Assembly: GCA_002737365.1 (NCBI GenBank) | Contig: NSIL01000008.1 | Coordinates: 1 to 64,000, forward strand | DNA length: 64,000 bases | Reading direction: 5' to 3' | DNA from: Acidobacterium sp. | GTDB lineage: Bacteria > Acidobacteriota > Vicinamibacteria > Vicinamibacterales > UBA2999 | Position numbers and translations under genes: made by a program | Part shown: positions 37,223 through 45,270 of the stretch, piece by piece | How positions within the stretch are numbered: the stretch's first letter is position 1 | How the letters are laid out: every line of letters begins with the position of its first letter | The notes under the pieces: model-generated | Database searches by the model: none | What the model was told of the DNA's origin: nothing | The model's input: the letters and a program-made list of their open reading frames with translations, nothing else

Positions 37223-38695
37223 CTACAGTCCCGTCTGCGCCAGTTCCAGCGCCCGCAACATTGCCCGCGCCTTGTCTTTCGTCTCTTCGTATTCCGCGGC
37301 GGGATTCGAGTCGGCGACGATGCCGGCGCCCGCCTGAATGTAGGCCTTGCCATCCTCCATCAGGATTGACCGGATGGCGATGCAGAAGTCGAGATTGCCG
37401 GCGAAGTCGAGATAGCCGACGGCGCCGGCGTAGAGCCCGCGGCGGTCCGGCTCGAGCTCGTTGATGATCTGCATGGCCCGTACCTTGGGCGCTCCCGAGA
37501 CGGTGCCGGCGGGGAAACACGACACCAGCGCGTCGAGCCGGTCGCGGCCCTCGGCCAGTTGCCCTTCCACGACCGAGACCAGGTGCATGACATGCGAGTA
37601 CCGTTCGAGCGCCATGAACTTGGACACGCGGACCGTACCGTAGTCGCAGACCCGGCCAATATCGTTGCGACCCAGGTCGACCAGCATCACATGCTCGGCC
37701 TTTTCTTTTTCACTACGCTTGAGTTCTTCGGCGAGCCGCACGTCTTCCTCGTCCGTCTTGCCGCGCGGGCGCGTGCCGGCGATGGGATGCGTGACGGCAT
37801 GGCGGCCCTCGACGCGCACCAGCATCTCCGGTGATGACCCGACGATTGAGCGGTCGCCCATGCGAATGAAAAACATGTACGGCGAGGGATTGACATGGCG
37901 CAACGCGCGATACACGGTGAAGGCATCGACACCCACCTCGGCTTCGAACCGCTGTGACAGCACGACCTGGTAGACGTCGCCGGCCGCGATGTAGTCCTTG
38001 GCCGTCTGGACGATCGATTCGTAGCCTTCCTGCGAGAAGTTCGAGACTAGCTTCAGCGCCTCGCCGCCGGTGGTTCGCTTCAGCGACAGCGCGCGATCGA
38101 GCTCGCCCTCGAGAAACTCGATCTTGGCGCAGGCAAACTGGTAGAGCGACTTGAGATCTTCGTCGCCCGAGATGCGCGCGTTGGCGATCAGTAGAATGCG
38201 GTGTTGCACGTGGTCGAAGGCCAGGACGGTGTCGAACAGCATGAATCCGGCATCGTCGCGGTCCGACCTGTTGGCGTCCGCGCGTGCGGTGCTTGGCTCG
38301 AACCAGGCCGCGGTGCCATACCCCAGGTAGCCCACGGCGCCGCCGGTGAAGCGCGGCAGGCCGGGCACGAACGGCGACTGGAAGCTGTTCATCAAGTCGC
38401 GCAGCGTGTCGACGAACGGCCTCTCGGCCCGGCTCGTCACGCCCGCCCTCGCGATCTCGGTCTCGCCGTTCTTGCCGCGCAGGATCAGGAAGGGATCCTT
38501 ACCCAGAAACGAATAGCGCCCGACATGTTCGCCGCCCTCGACGCTTTCGAGGAGGAAGGCATAGTCGGAGTGTTCGGCAATCTTCAGGAAAGCCGATACC
38601 GGCGTCAGCAAGTCGGCGACCAGCTCCTTGCACACCGGCACAAACGTGCCCCGCTTCGCGAGATCCACGAACTCTTCGAACGTCGTCTGCTTCAT
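37223..38695 (-). CDS. trpE: anthranilate synthase component I
   Basis: Chorismate plus ammonia to anthranilate. The 490 residues show the Trp feedback-site region near LLESVEGG (residues about 49-56), then the chorismate-binding domain with GDVYQVVLSQRFE, PSPYMFFIRMGDRSIVGSSPEM, TRPRGKTDEEDVRLAEEL, MLVDLGRNDIGRV, and PAGTVSGAPKVRAMQIINELEP. The LLES motif is the one that binds tryptophan for feedback inhibition in other bacteria. The ATG overlaps the aroDE stop as ATGA. Confidence 0.96.
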   Translation of the reverse strand: MKQTTFEEFVDLAKRGTFVPVCKELVADLLTPVSAFLKIAEHSDYAFLLESVEGGEHVGRYSFLGKDPFLILRGKNGETEIARAGVTSRAERPFVDTLRDLMNSFQSPFVPGLPRFTGGAVGYLGYGTAAWFEPSTARADANRSDRDDAGFMLFDTVLAFDHVQHRILLIANARISGDEDLKSLYQFACAKIEFLEGELDRALSLKRTTGGEALKLVSNFSQEGYESIVQTAKDYIAAGDVYQVVLSQRFEAEVGVDAFTVYRALRHVNPSPYMFFIRMGDRSIVGSSPEMLVRVEGRHAVTHPIAGTRPRGKTDEEDVRLAEELKRSEKEKAEHVMLVDLGRNDIGRVCDYGTVRVSKFMALERYSHVMHLVSVVEGQLAEGRDRLDALVSCFPAGTVSGAPKVRAMQIINELEPDRRGLYAGAVGYLDFAGNLDFCIAIRSILMEDGKAYIQAGAGIVADSNPAAEYEETKDKARAMLRALELAQTGL

Positions 38696-40146
38696 TGCTG
38701 CTCCATCAAACCGAGCCGGGCAACCGCGGCATCGCGCATGACGCGGTCAGCGGGTCGCTGCTCAGTCCACCATTCAAATTGCGCCTGCGCTTGCGCCACG
38801 AGCATGTCGAGACCGCCGATGGTGCGGCAGCCGGCGGCGGCCGCTTCACGCAGGAGCTGCGTCTGCGGCGGGTTGTAAACCAGGTCGTAGACGAGTTCAC
38901 CGTCGAAGGTGTGCCCGGCCGGCAGTGGCGACTGGTCGTCGTGTGGCCTAGTGCCGGCGGGCGTGGCGTTCACGAGCACGTCCCAACTGCCTGCCGCCGG
39001 CGGCCACGGGGCGATCGCCGCGCCGGTCAGTGCCGCGATCGGCCGGGCCTGCTCGGGCCGGCGCGCACACAACGTCACTCGCACCCCCTTCGAGGCCAAG
39101 GCCACCGCGACTGAGCGGGCGGCACCCCCGGCGCCGAGCACCGTGCCGCGCTTGTCCGTGAGTCTCATGGCTGATTCCAGCGGCGACAGGAATCCCGCCA
39201 CATCGGTGTTGCACCCCAGCCATTTCGCTCCGACTCGTCTCAGGGTGTTGACCGACTGAATGCGACGGCTGACCGGATCGCATTCGTCAGCACGATCGAA
39301 GGCCGGCACCTTGAACGGCGCCGTGACGCTGGCGCCGGCGAGGTTGATCGCCTCGGCAAAGATCATGAAGTCGTCGAAATCCGTGGCCGCGAGCGGCAGG
39401 TAGACCGCGTCGAGGTTGGCGGCGCGCAAGGCGGCGTTGTGCATTGATGGCGACACGGAGTGGCCCACCGGCTTGCCGACGACGCCGTAGATGGCGGTGT
39501 GAGACCCAATCTGTCGGAAGCGGAACTCGTGGTGCAGGCGCTGAACATCGATCTGCCCGGGAGCCACATGGTCACCGGCGTAGGTCCAACAGGACCCGAA
39601 CCAGCTCGCCAGCACCCGAGTGGCAGCACCGGCGTCGCCCATGGCGATCAGTGCCATCGGCACACGCGTCTGTTGACCTAGCGCTCGCAGCGTCAGGCAG
39701 TCCTGCAGGCGGTGCGCGGTGATGGCCACCTTCACCACCTCGGCACCGCTCGAGAGCATGGCCTGCGCCTTGTCCTTCAGGTCGGCGGGGGTGCCTTGGA
39801 AGTCGTGGTGGGACAGGACGATTCGTCGTCCACCGGTCTGCGCGATCAGGTCGGCGCAACTGCCCTGCCACTCGACGTCCACGTACTCGGCCCCGAGCGA
39901 CAGGGCCTCGGCGAGAATGCGCCGCCGCTCTTCTTCGCTGCCCTTGAACATGCCGCCCTCAGACGTTGGCCGGCAGGTCACGATGACCGGCTTCTTTCGG
40001 CCGGCCAGCGCGGCGGCCGCGCTCGGGTCGCGTACCGAATCCAGCCGCAACTCCACCAGGTCGGCATCGCCTACCTGGTCGCGCTGTGTACGCAGATCGG
40101 CCATGGTGTCGGCCGTCACGGTCGCGCAGAGTTTTGCGGTCTTCAT
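38692..40146 (-). CDS. aroDE: bifunctional 3-dehydroquinate dehydratase / shikimate dehydrogenase
   Basis: Fusion of two consecutive shikimate steps. Residues about 1-215 are a type I dehydroquinase: VELRLDSVRD, VIVTCRPTSEGG, the His in RIVLSHHDFQGTP, and the Schiff-base Lys in VVKVAITAH. Residues about 220-484 are AroE: YGVVGKPVGHSVSPSMHNAAL, NLAGASVTAPFKVPAF, GCNTDVAGF, the NADPH loop GAGGAARSVAVAL and DLVYNPPQTQLL. ATG 40146 is preferred over a TTG six bases upstream. Same-order AroD-AroE fusions are known from plants and some bacterial phyla. It is the first structural gene behind the trp attenuator. Confidence 0.94.
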   Translation of the reverse strand: MKTAKLCATVTADTMADLRTQRDQVGDADLVELRLDSVRDPSAAAALAGRKKPVIVTCRPTSEGGMFKGSEEERRRILAEALSLGAEYVDVEWQGSCADLIAQTGGRRIVLSHHDFQGTPADLKDKAQAMLSSGAEVVKVAITAHRLQDCLTLRALGQQTRVPMALIAMGDAGAATRVLASWFGSCWTYAGDHVAPGQIDVQRLHHEFRFRQIGSHTAIYGVVGKPVGHSVSPSMHNAALRAANLDAVYLPLAATDFDDFMIFAEAINLAGASVTAPFKVPAFDRADECDPVSRRIQSVNTLRRVGAKWLGCNTDVAGFLSPLESAMRLTDKRGTVLGAGGAARSVAVALASKGVRVTLCARRPEQARPIAALTGAAIAPWPPAAGSWDVLVNATPAGTRPHDDQSPLPAGHTFDGELVYDLVYNPPQTQLLREAAAAGCRTIGGLDMLVAQAQAQFEWWTEQRPADRVMRDAAVARLGLMEQQ

Positions 40147-40178
40147 CCCCAAATCAACACTTCACTAATTCACCAAAT

Positions 40179-40212
40179 AAAAAACGCCTCTCCCCATTCG
40201 GGCTGAGAGGCG
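40179..40212 (-). terminator. intrinsic terminator of the trp attenuator
   Basis: On the minus strand CGCCTCTC (40212-40205) pairs perfectly with GAGAGGCG (40192-40185). Inside, CCC pairs with GGG across a GAAT loop. TTTTTT follows immediately. It ends 32 bases before the aroDE ATG, so without antitermination it would stop transcription ahead of the whole operon. Confidence 0.85.
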
Positions 40213-40267
40213 CTTCGGTCGAGCGTTGTATGAACGCGTCGTGGTTATACGGACCGGTCAGCCTCTC
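40205..40267 (-). promoter_or_regulatory. competing antiterminator pairing of the trp leader
   Basis: GAGAGGC (40267-40261), which lies within the leader peptide frame, can pair with GCCTCTC (40211-40205), the left arm of the terminator, and so block it. GAGAGGC is itself partly held by a small CAGC/GCTG hairpin (40273-40270 with 40262-40259). This gives the usual set of mutually exclusive structures. Confidence 0.7.
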
Positions 40268-40310
40268 CTGCTGGGCACCAATACCACCACGTACGCACAC
40301 CGCTCCCCAT
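40245..40310 (-). CDS. trpL: trp leader peptide (attenuator control codons)
   Basis: A 21-codon frame reading MGSGVRTWWYWCPAG..., stopping at TAA 33 bases before the terminator stem. Three of the four residues at positions 8-11 are Trp (TGG TGG TAT TGG, 40289-40278), with one Tyr between them. In trp attenuators of Proteobacteria and Actinobacteria, a ribosome stalled at such codons frees the antiterminator. A GTG at codon 5 has GGGGAG four bases upstream and may be the true start (17 residues); the ATG has no good ribosome site. The frame lies between a promoter region and a U-tract terminator on the operon strand, so the regulatory reading is strong. Confidence 0.8.
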   Translation of the reverse strand: MGSGVRTWWYWCPAGEADRSV

Positions 40311-40373
40311 CCGGTCAAAAGACCAGCTCTGGGACGCGGTAAACAAGACTCGTGAGCGCATGTGAACGTTGAA

Positions 40374-40403
40374 AGGCTAACAGACCCCGAGCACCGGCGT
40401 CAA
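40374..40403 (-). promoter_or_regulatory. possible promoter of the trp/aro supraoperon
   Basis: TTGACG (40403-40398) and TAGCCT (40379-40374) are 18 bases apart, upstream of the leader frame. The -35 is good and the -10 weak. It would give a leader of roughly 60 bases before the peptide. Confidence 0.3.
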
Positions 40404-40435
40404 ACAGGAACAACCGCCAGGCGTTGGTTCGGCAC

Positions 40436-40464
40436 TTGCTTCGCCCGTGGGAACACCGTATAAC
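40436..40464 (+). promoter_or_regulatory. sigma-70-type promoter of the S55 peptidase gene
   Basis: TTGCTT (40436-40441) and TATAAC (40459-40464) are 17 bases apart, 33 bases before the ATG at 40497. An imperfect dyad (ATGATAAGTCA...TTATCTGACAT, about 40467-40492) overlaps the expected start of transcription. Confidence 0.5.
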
Positions 40465-40496
40465 CAATGATAAGTCATCTTTTATCTGACATTTGC

Positions 40497-42338
40497 ATGA
40501 AATCACGTGTTTTCGCTCTCGTCGCCCTCGTGCTTTGTGTGCTCGCAGTCTCGCCGCGCGCGCAACTGGCCACCATGCCGCTCGACGAGGTGCGCCCAGG
40601 GATGGTCGGCGTAGGCCGTACGGTCTTCTCAGGCACCACCCTCGAAGACTTCAAGGTCAACATCCTGGGGGTCCTTCGCAACGTAATTGCCCCCAAGCGG
40701 AGCCTGATCCTGGCCAAACTCGAGGGCGGGCCGCTGGCCAGGACTGGGGTAATCGCCGGCATGAGCGGCAGTCCCGTCTACATCGACGGACGCCTGGTCG
40801 GCGCGGTGTCCTATTCACTGGGGCAGTTCTCGACCGAGCCGATTGCTGGCATCACGCCGATTGCCGACATGATCGACGCGACCATGATGCCGGCGACCGC
40901 GCGAGGATCGCGGCCCGTGGCCATTACCTGGCCGGCGACCACACGGCAGCTCATCGACATCTGGTCCAACGACCTTGGCCGCTCACGGGCGTTTGTGGAC
41001 GACCCGTCGCAGGCGATGGTGCTCTCGGGTGCCTCGACTGACCTGGGCCGCATGGGAGCCATGCTGCGTCCGATCGCCGTGCCGATGGTGGCGGCGGGCT
41101 TCGACGTGTCGGTGATGGACCCCCTGTCCCCGGCTTTTGCCGCGGCCGGCTTCGTGCCGATGTCGAGCGCGGCACAGTCGCCGGGCGGCAGCGCCGCCGG
41201 CGGCAACGACCACAAGCTCGCGCCAGGCGATGCCGTCGGCGTGGCGCTGATGACCGGCGACTTTGAACTGGGCGCCACCGGGACCGTTACCCACGTGGAC
41301 GGCGAACGGGTCTACGCCTTTGGCCACCCGCTCTATAACCTCGGCCCCACCGAGTTCCCGATGACCCGGGCCGAAGTGCAAGTCGTCCTGCCCAGCCTGA
41401 TGGCGTCGAGCAAACTCGCCAGCTTCGGCGCCGTGGTCGGGACGATTCAGCAGGATCGCTCCACTGCCATTGCCGGACGGCTCGGCGTGGGGCCATCGCT
41501 CATCCCCGTGACCATCACGCTCCACTCCGATCGCGGCCCCTCGCGGTCGTTCCGTTTTGGTGTCGTTCGCGACTTCACCTTCACGCCGCTGCTGACCTAC
41601 CTGTCGGTGGCCAATGTCCTGACGGCGTACGAACGCGGTGCCGGGCCGGCCTCGTTTGCCATTCGCGGCACGGCCGCCATCCGCGCGCAGGAAAACATCA
41701 CCTTTGAGGACATGTTCTCCGGCGAACAGCCGGCGGGCGCCGCCGCCGCCTACATCGCCGGTCCGCTCACGGCGTTGCTGAAGAACTCGGCCGAGGATGT
41801 TGAGGTGGACAAGATCGATCTTGTGATCGACGCCAGCGAACAACAGCGCAGCGCCCGGATCGAACGCGTCTGGCTCGACACCACGCGTCCGCGTGCCGGC
41901 CGTGAGGCGGTTGTGTTCGTCGCGATGCGCGATGCGCGTGGCCGCGAAGTGATTAAGCAGGTGCCGATTCAATTACCGGCCAACGCGACGGGCTCGCTGC
42001 AGTTGGTCGTCGCGGACGCGGCCCGGACGACGGCGGATGATCGCCGCGACACCCGCGGCGCCGACCTGCAACGCGTGTCGCAATTGATCCGCACGTTCAA
42101 TCGCGCCCGCCGCAACAACCGCCTTTACGTCCGTCTCACCTCTCCCGACTCCGGCGCCGTTGTCAACGGCGAGCCCATGGCGGCGCTGCCGCCGTCGGTG
42201 CTGTCGGTCTTCGACGCCGACCGCAACAGCGGTACGGTCGGTGCCCTGCGTTCCACGACCCGCGGCGAGTGGGAAATTCCGCTCGAGTTTGCCGTGACCG
42301 GTTCGCGCCAGTTGACCCTCAACCTCGATCAACCTTGA
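40497..42338 (+). CDS. SpoIVB-type peptidase (family S55) domain protein, secreted
   Basis: A 613-residue exported protein. After a signal peptide (MKSRVFALVALVLCVLAVSP) comes MPLDEVRPGMVGVGRTVFSGTTLEDF and the nucleophile region TGVIAGMSGSPVYIDGRLVGAVSYSLG, the S55 hallmark. A second block, VYAFGHPLYNLGPTEFPMTRA, supplies the typical conserved His. The C-terminal half is beta-rich (about 380-610) and not recognised. In Bacillus this fold signals during sporulation, but nothing here suggests spores; related proteins occur in Acidobacteriota with unknown targets. The stop overlaps the next start (TGATG). Confidence 0.85.
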   Translation: MKSRVFALVALVLCVLAVSPRAQLATMPLDEVRPGMVGVGRTVFSGTTLEDFKVNILGVLRNVIAPKRSLILAKLEGGPLARTGVIAGMSGSPVYIDGRLVGAVSYSLGQFSTEPIAGITPIADMIDATMMPATARGSRPVAITWPATTRQLIDIWSNDLGRSRAFVDDPSQAMVLSGASTDLGRMGAMLRPIAVPMVAAGFDVSVMDPLSPAFAAAGFVPMSSAAQSPGGSAAGGNDHKLAPGDAVGVALMTGDFELGATGTVTHVDGERVYAFGHPLYNLGPTEFPMTRAEVQVVLPSLMASSKLASFGAVVGTIQQDRSTAIAGRLGVGPSLIPVTITLHSDRGPSRSFRFGVVRDFTFTPLLTYLSVANVLTAYERGAGPASFAIRGTAAIRAQENITFEDMFSGEQPAGAAAAYIAGPLTALLKNSAEDVEVDKIDLVIDASEQQRSARIERVWLDTTRPRAGREAVVFVAMRDARGREVIKQVPIQLPANATGSLQLVVADAARTTADDRRDTRGADLQRVSQLIRTFNRARRNNRLYVRLTSPDSGAVVNGEPMAALPPSVLSVFDADRNSGTVGALRSTTRGEWEIPLEFAVTGSRQLTLNLDQP

Positions 42339-44548
42339 TGACTCGTCGAACACGGATTGGTGCGGCCCTCGCCGCTGGCATGCTCGCGGTGGCCACGCTC
42401 TCTGCCGCGCCCGGCTTCTGGCAGGCCGGGACGCAGGCCGACTTCTTGCGCGGTGACGTTGAGCAACTCTCGATTGATGAACACGGGCGACTGACGCTCG
42501 GCCCCGAACTCGCCACCGTCTATGATGCCGGCACCCCGTTCGTGTGGACGATGCTGCCGGGTGCTGACGGCGCGTTGTTCCTGGGTACCGGCAACGATGG
42601 CAAGGTCATCCGCGTCGACCGCAACGGTCAGGGCAGCGTGTTGTTCGACAGTAGCGAGATGGAGGTGCACGCACTCGCTCCGGCTCCGGCCGGTGGCCTG
42701 TACGTCGCCACCTCGCCCGATGGCCGCATCTACAAAGTCGACGCGAAGGGCCAGGCCACGACCTTCTTCGATCCCAGCGAGAAATACATCTGGTCACTCG
42801 CGGTGGACCGCCAGGGCAACGTCTTTGCCGGCACGGGCGACAAAGGCACCGTGTACCGGGTGACCGCCGACGGTCAGGGCACGAAGTTCTTTTCGACCAA
42901 GGCGACGCATGCGGTGTCGCTGGCATTCGATGCGGGCAACCAGTTGCTGATTGGCACAGGCGCGCCTGGCCGGGTCTTCAGGGTCGACAACGCCGGCCGG
43001 GGGTTTCTCCTGCTCGATACCACTTTCCAGGAGGTCCATGCCCTGCGGGTGGACCCCAAGGGTGTGATCTACGCAGCTGCCCAGAGCAGCCGGGGCGGCA
43101 CTGGCGGCGACAGCGTGTCCGAGCCGGTGTCGGTGCCGCCTGCCGTGACGCCATCCATTCCCAACGTCTCGACCGAGATCACCTCGGTCTCGGTGATCGA
43201 CGTACCGGGCGGATCCCAGGGCTCCGGCTCGGGAGCACCGGACCGGCGAAGCGGGAGCGGCACAATTTTCCGCATCCAGCCCGATGGCCTGTGGGATCAG
43301 ATCTGGTCGCCGGCCGAGGATGCTCCGTACGACATCAGCATCGAAGCCGACGGCGGCCTGCTCGTGGCGACCGGAGGCAAGGGTAAGCTGTATAGGTTGA
43401 GTGGAAATCCGGTTCGAGCCGTCCTCGTCACCCGGGTGCCCGCACAACAGGCGACACAACTGCTTCGCCTGGCCGATCGCACCGTGATCGCCACTGCGAA
43501 TCCGGGACGGCTGATGGCCATGTCGTCGGCGCGCGCCACGCGCGGCTCGTTTGAGTCTGAAGTCAAAGACGCGCGCCTGGTCTCGACCTGGGGGGTCGTG
43601 GCCTGGAAGGCAGTCGCGCCTGCTGGAACGACGGTCGAAGTCTTCACCCGCTCGGGCAACACCCGCACGCCCGATGAGGCGTGGAGCGAATGGGCTGGGC
43701 CCTACAGCCAGGCCGACGGCTCGCCGATTACCAGCCCGAAGGCCCGCTACCTGCAATGGCGCGCGGTGCTCACCGGGGCGACGGCGAGTCCGGTGCTGAC
43801 GTCGCTCACGTCCGCCTACCTGCCGCGCAACGTGCGTCCGCAAGTGACGTCAATCACCGTGCATCCGCCGGGCGTGGTCTTTCAGAAGCCCTTCTCGAGC
43901 GGCGAGACCGAGATCGCCGGTCTGGATGAAGATGCCGCCGATCGTCGTCACGCCGGCGCTGCTCCCGCCGGTGGTGGTCCGGGTCCCGCGCTCGGCCGGC
44001 GCGTTTACCAGAAGGGGCTCCAGACGTTCGTCTGGAAGGCCGACGACGAGAACGGCGACGAACTCAGTTACGAGGTGTTTTATCGTCGCGAGGGAGAGAC
44101 GACGTGGCGGCCGCTGAAGAGCGACCTGCGCGACACACTGCTGGTGTGGGACACGTCCTCAGTGCCCAACGGCTCGTACGTGTTGAAGATCGCCGCCTCG
44201 GACAGGCGCGCCAACCCGTCGGAATCGGCGTTGGTTGGTGAACTCGAAAGCAGCAGCTTCGACATCGACAACGTCGCGCCGACCGTGCAGCCAGGCGCCA
44301 TTCGCCGCGAAGGCACTCGGTTTGTCGTGTCGGCCGACATTCGCGATACCGACTCAGTGATCACGCGCGTGGAGTATTCAGTGGACGCGCAGCGCTGGCA
44401 ACCGGCGTTTCCCGGCGACGGTATTCTCGATGCGCGTCAGGAATCATTTGAGGTCCGGCTCGGATCTAACGCTGAGGGGCGTACGCTCGTGATTCGCGCG
44501 ACCGACGCATTGGGAAATGTCGGGACCGGCCAGGTTCAGATTAAATAG
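42338..44548 (+). CDS. secreted beta-propeller protein with Ig/FN3-like C-terminus
   Basis: A 736-residue exported protein. It has a signal peptide (about 10-26), then at least five repeats of the type GGLYVATSPDGRIYKVDAKG and NVFAGTGDKGTVYRVTADG, which form an NHL/YVTN-like propeller (about 40-400), interrupted by a Ser/Gly/Val-rich loop (about 260-300). The C-terminal part has FN3/Ig-like strands (FVWKADDENGDELSYEVFYRR) and ends IRATDALGNVGTGQVQIK. It is translationally coupled to the S55 peptidase, which suggests partners or substrate and protease. No enzyme residues are evident. Confidence 0.82.
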   Translation: MTRRTRIGAALAAGMLAVATLSAAPGFWQAGTQADFLRGDVEQLSIDEHGRLTLGPELATVYDAGTPFVWTMLPGADGALFLGTGNDGKVIRVDRNGQGSVLFDSSEMEVHALAPAPAGGLYVATSPDGRIYKVDAKGQATTFFDPSEKYIWSLAVDRQGNVFAGTGDKGTVYRVTADGQGTKFFSTKATHAVSLAFDAGNQLLIGTGAPGRVFRVDNAGRGFLLLDTTFQEVHALRVDPKGVIYAAAQSSRGGTGGDSVSEPVSVPPAVTPSIPNVSTEITSVSVIDVPGGSQGSGSGAPDRRSGSGTIFRIQPDGLWDQIWSPAEDAPYDISIEADGGLLVATGGKGKLYRLSGNPVRAVLVTRVPAQQATQLLRLADRTVIATANPGRLMAMSSARATRGSFESEVKDARLVSTWGVVAWKAVAPAGTTVEVFTRSGNTRTPDEAWSEWAGPYSQADGSPITSPKARYLQWRAVLTGATASPVLTSLTSAYLPRNVRPQVTSITVHPPGVVFQKPFSSGETEIAGLDEDAADRRHAGAAPAGGGPGPALGRRVYQKGLQTFVWKADDENGDELSYEVFYRREGETTWRPLKSDLRDTLLVWDTSSVPNGSYVLKIAASDRRANPSESALVGELESSSFDIDNVAPTVQPGAIRREGTRFVVSADIRDTDSVITRVEYSVDAQRWQPAFPGDGILDARQESFEVRLGSNAEGRTLVIRATDALGNVGTGQVQIK

Positions 44549-44604
44549 GCTAGCAGCCGGCGGTCGCGAGCGGGAGCGGCACGGGCGTAACGCTTTCCTC
44601 AGCA

Positions 44605-45102
44605 TCACAAGACCATCGTCGTGACGGCCCTTGACGGTGGTGTTGGCGACCAACCACATCATGCTGACTGCAACCGGGTTGCCGGTTCGCGCCTGTGCGG
44701 GCGCGAACTGCACGCGATAGGCCTCGTTCAGCATGGCGTTGACCACGGCCCGGTTGCCGAGTGGCCGGGCGCCGTTCATCACTTCAATGCCCTGGACGCG
44801 ACCGTCGCGCCAGTACCCGCCCAGACCAGGTGCATGTCCTGGAACAGCGCGACAACCCGGGACTGTGGCGAGAGCCGTTCCTCGACGCTCAGCTGCTCCA
44901 CCACCTGCGCGAAGGAACGCAACGGCACGACCGCCGCATGCTCGCCGACTTCAGCAGCCAGGTGGCGCAACGTCGAGCCGAGTCCGGCGATTGCTTCGGC
45001 CTCGAGGCTGCAGGCCACGCACTCGGCGAGATGGTTCTGGATGGTGAGTCGCTCCGCGAACGGCACTTCACCATCGCAAAAGGCTTCGAGGCGTCCGCGC
45101 AC
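44605..45102 (-). pseudogene. decayed zinc-finger anti-sigma factor
   Basis: Starts in frame as RGRLEAFCDGEVPFAERLTIQNHLAECVAC, a zf-HC2 domain with H-x3-C-x2-C, but lacks the usual 5-10 first residues. After HLVWAGTGATVAS (normally the run-up to the TM helix) the frame reaches a stop at 44779. In another frame, from about 44810, the text resumes as RDGRVQGIEVMNGARPLGNR...NPVAVSMMWLVANTTVKG, which resembles the C-terminal part of the same kind of protein. The TM helix and middle are therefore missing and the reading frame is shifted. I read this as one gene with an internal deletion. Confidence 0.6.
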
Positions 45103-45270
45103 GTCCAGCGCTGGCGGTTGCGGGCCTGGTTGTTGGCAATGCGGTAGATCCAGGTCTTCAGTGCCGATTGGTAGACCATGCGCTCGTGCCCGGAAACGAG
45201 CTCCGCGTGCGCCGCCCGCTCACCGGCGGCGCAGCGCTCAATGAGCGCAGCCTCGCGATTGCCGACCTCA
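45103..45270 (-). pseudogene. remnant of an ECF sigma factor
   Basis: The minus strand reads REAALIERCAAGERAAHAELV...ERMVYQ (start of sigma region 2), then jumps straight to ALKTWIYRIANNQARNRQRW (regions 2.3-2.4). The roughly 40 residues normally between them (DAEDLTQEVF-type core-binding helix) are absent. After NRQRW the sequence runs directly into the anti-sigma frame, so region 4 is gone too. No start codon is present. A GGAACTT...GGCTGA promoter-like pair remains upstream. Confidence 0.65.

Noticed and set aside
40179-40212. Alternative reading of the leader terminator as the end of the divergent S55 gene or as a T-box or TRAP site
   Set aside because: The U-tract is on the minus strand, facing the trp operon. 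No T-box specifier or AGTGG sequence, and no GAG/UAG triplet array for TRAP, is present.
40465-40492. Imperfect dyad in the divergent region between the trp leader and the S55 gene, a possible TrpR-type operator
   Set aside because: The match between halves is only about 60% and does not fit a known operator; kept only as a remark under the promoter.
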